A stretch of 5,974 nt of DNA from Bacillota bacterium (GTDB lineage Bacteria > Bacillota > Clostridia > Lachnospirales > Lachnospiraceae). Under the pieces are notes generated by a model, which was given only the letters and a program-made list of their open reading frames with translations, had not been told where the DNA came from and searched no databases. The stretch lies in the NCBI GenBank assembly GCA_023428655.1, contig JAEYXC010000024.1, forward strand, positions 1 through 5,974. Direction: 5' to 3'. This document shows positions 5,699 to 5,974 of the stretch, in pieces. A program made the translations under genes and the position numbers. Numbering within the stretch: position 1 is the first letter of the stretch; the number at the start of each line of letters is the position of its first letter.

Positions 5699-5732
5699 TT
5701 TTTATTGCTTCTATTCATGGTAGCAATAAAAA
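5699..5732. repeat. 11-bp inverted repeat just after galE
   Basis: TTTTTATTGCT (5699-5709) and AGCAATAAAAA (5722-5732) are perfect inverted copies with a 12-base loop, 16 bp after the galE stop. In a galE transcript the U run would be on the 5' side and an A run on the 3' side, and the opposite strand gives the same order. It is therefore not a standard intrinsic terminator in either direction, although position alone would suggest one. Confidence 0.6.
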
Positions 5733-5798
5733 AATTGACACAACATCTTGTATTAATCATTGAAATCAGCTAAAAATATAACGATAGAATCCGAATTG

Positions 5799-5807
5799 TG
5801 TTACAAT
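5799..5807 (+). promoter_or_regulatory. Possible extended -10 promoter
   Basis: TGT followed by TACAAT (5802-5807) fits an extended -10 element; the expected -35 position reads TAACGA and does not match. Another extended -10-like string, TGT-TATAAA, lies at 5842-5850. Both are weak calls in AT-rich DNA. Confidence 0.3.
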
Positions 5808-5853
5808 ACTTAGTGCAATTTTACGTATTATTTGCAAAAAATGTTATAAAGCA

Positions 5854-5880
5854 TTGACAATTTGACTAAAATTTGATAAT
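5854..5880 (+). promoter_or_regulatory. Probable promoter for a gene beyond the right edge
   Basis: TTGACA (5854-5859) is a perfect -35 hexamer and GATAAT (5875-5880) matches the -10 at five of six positions, but the spacer is only 15 bases, shorter than the usual 17. The spacer contains AATTTGA twice (5859-5865 and 5870-5876), 11 bp apart. Transcription would start near 5887, with at least 85 bases of leader in the window. Confidence 0.5.
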
Positions 5881-5974
5881 CTTGAAAAGGTTAGTACTGG
5901 AGAAGGTATTACCCAGAGGAAGAAGTTGGGGAAGCGAGAGGGTAGAAGATTTTAGAGTAAGGTTGGCTAGAACG
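5881..5974 (+). other. Purine-rich untranslated leader running off the window
   Basis: No ATG or plausible open frame occurs here. Of the 30 bases at 5921-5950, 25 are purines. CTG (5897-5899) and CAG with an inner GGT/ACC pairing could form a weak hairpin around 5897-5916. I could not match it to a riboswitch class I know. It is probably the 5' leader of a gene or RNA beyond the edge. Confidence 0.35.

Noticed and set aside
5735..5740. TTGACA after the post-galE inverted repeat as a promoter
   Set aside because: At 15-19 bases downstream there is no acceptable -10 hexamer; the nearest TATTAA is too close.
5881..5974. A c-di-AMP (ydaO), T-box, lysine or SAM riboswitch
   Set aside because: I compared the purine-rich leader with the conserved blocks I remember for these classes and found none in order; the element may also be truncated by the window edge.

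Overview
The window looks like chromosomal DNA from a low-GC Gram-positive bacterium of the class Clostridia, most likely Lachnospiraceae. This rests on AT-rich intergenic DNA, AAGGAG-type ribosome binding sites, sigma-A-like promoters, and the gene set: a small alarmone synthetase, a short three-domain S1 protein, a CAP-domain surface protein and a Bacillus-like GalE. The taxonomic call is inference; no rRNA is present. I see no transposase, phage gene, tRNA, rRNA or CRISPR array.

Layout. (1) Positions 2-1158, plus strand: the 3' part of a RelQ/YjbM-like (p)ppGpp synthetase gene, then 20 bp later a gene for an unrecognised coiled-coil protein with one C-terminal membrane segment. The two look like one operon. 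(2) Positions 1204-1270: a long, nearly continuous hairpin between convergent genes, probably a terminator region. (3) Positions 1423-4324, minus strand: in order of transcription, a membrane-anchored CAP/SCP protein, an unrecognised protein with a PD-(D/E)XK-nuclease-like N-terminal half, and the S1-domain protein RpsA. The first two may be co-transcribed (72 bp gap, no terminator seen). rpsA has its own AU-rich leader. (4) Positions 4325-4668: a divergent intergenic region with a good promoter for the CAP gene, overlapped by a 13-bp direct repeat, and a weaker promoter for galE. (5) Positions 4669-5682, plus strand: galE. (6) Positions 5683-5974: non-coding, with an inverted repeat right after galE, several promoter-like elements, and the start of a purine-rich leader for something beyond the right edge.

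How the genes work together. They do not form one pathway. RelQ-like synthetase (stringent response), RpsA (translation), GalE (sugar nucleotides for envelope polysaccharide) and the CAP protein (cell surface) are each housekeeping or envelope functions. No complete new defence or mobile system is evident. The most interesting signals are regulatory: a hairpin lying exactly between a perfect GGAGG and the rpsA start codon, and the two-copy operator-like repeat threaded through the CAP promoter. Two protein-level leads are the alarmone synthetase's membrane-anchored operon partner and the nuclease-like unknown.
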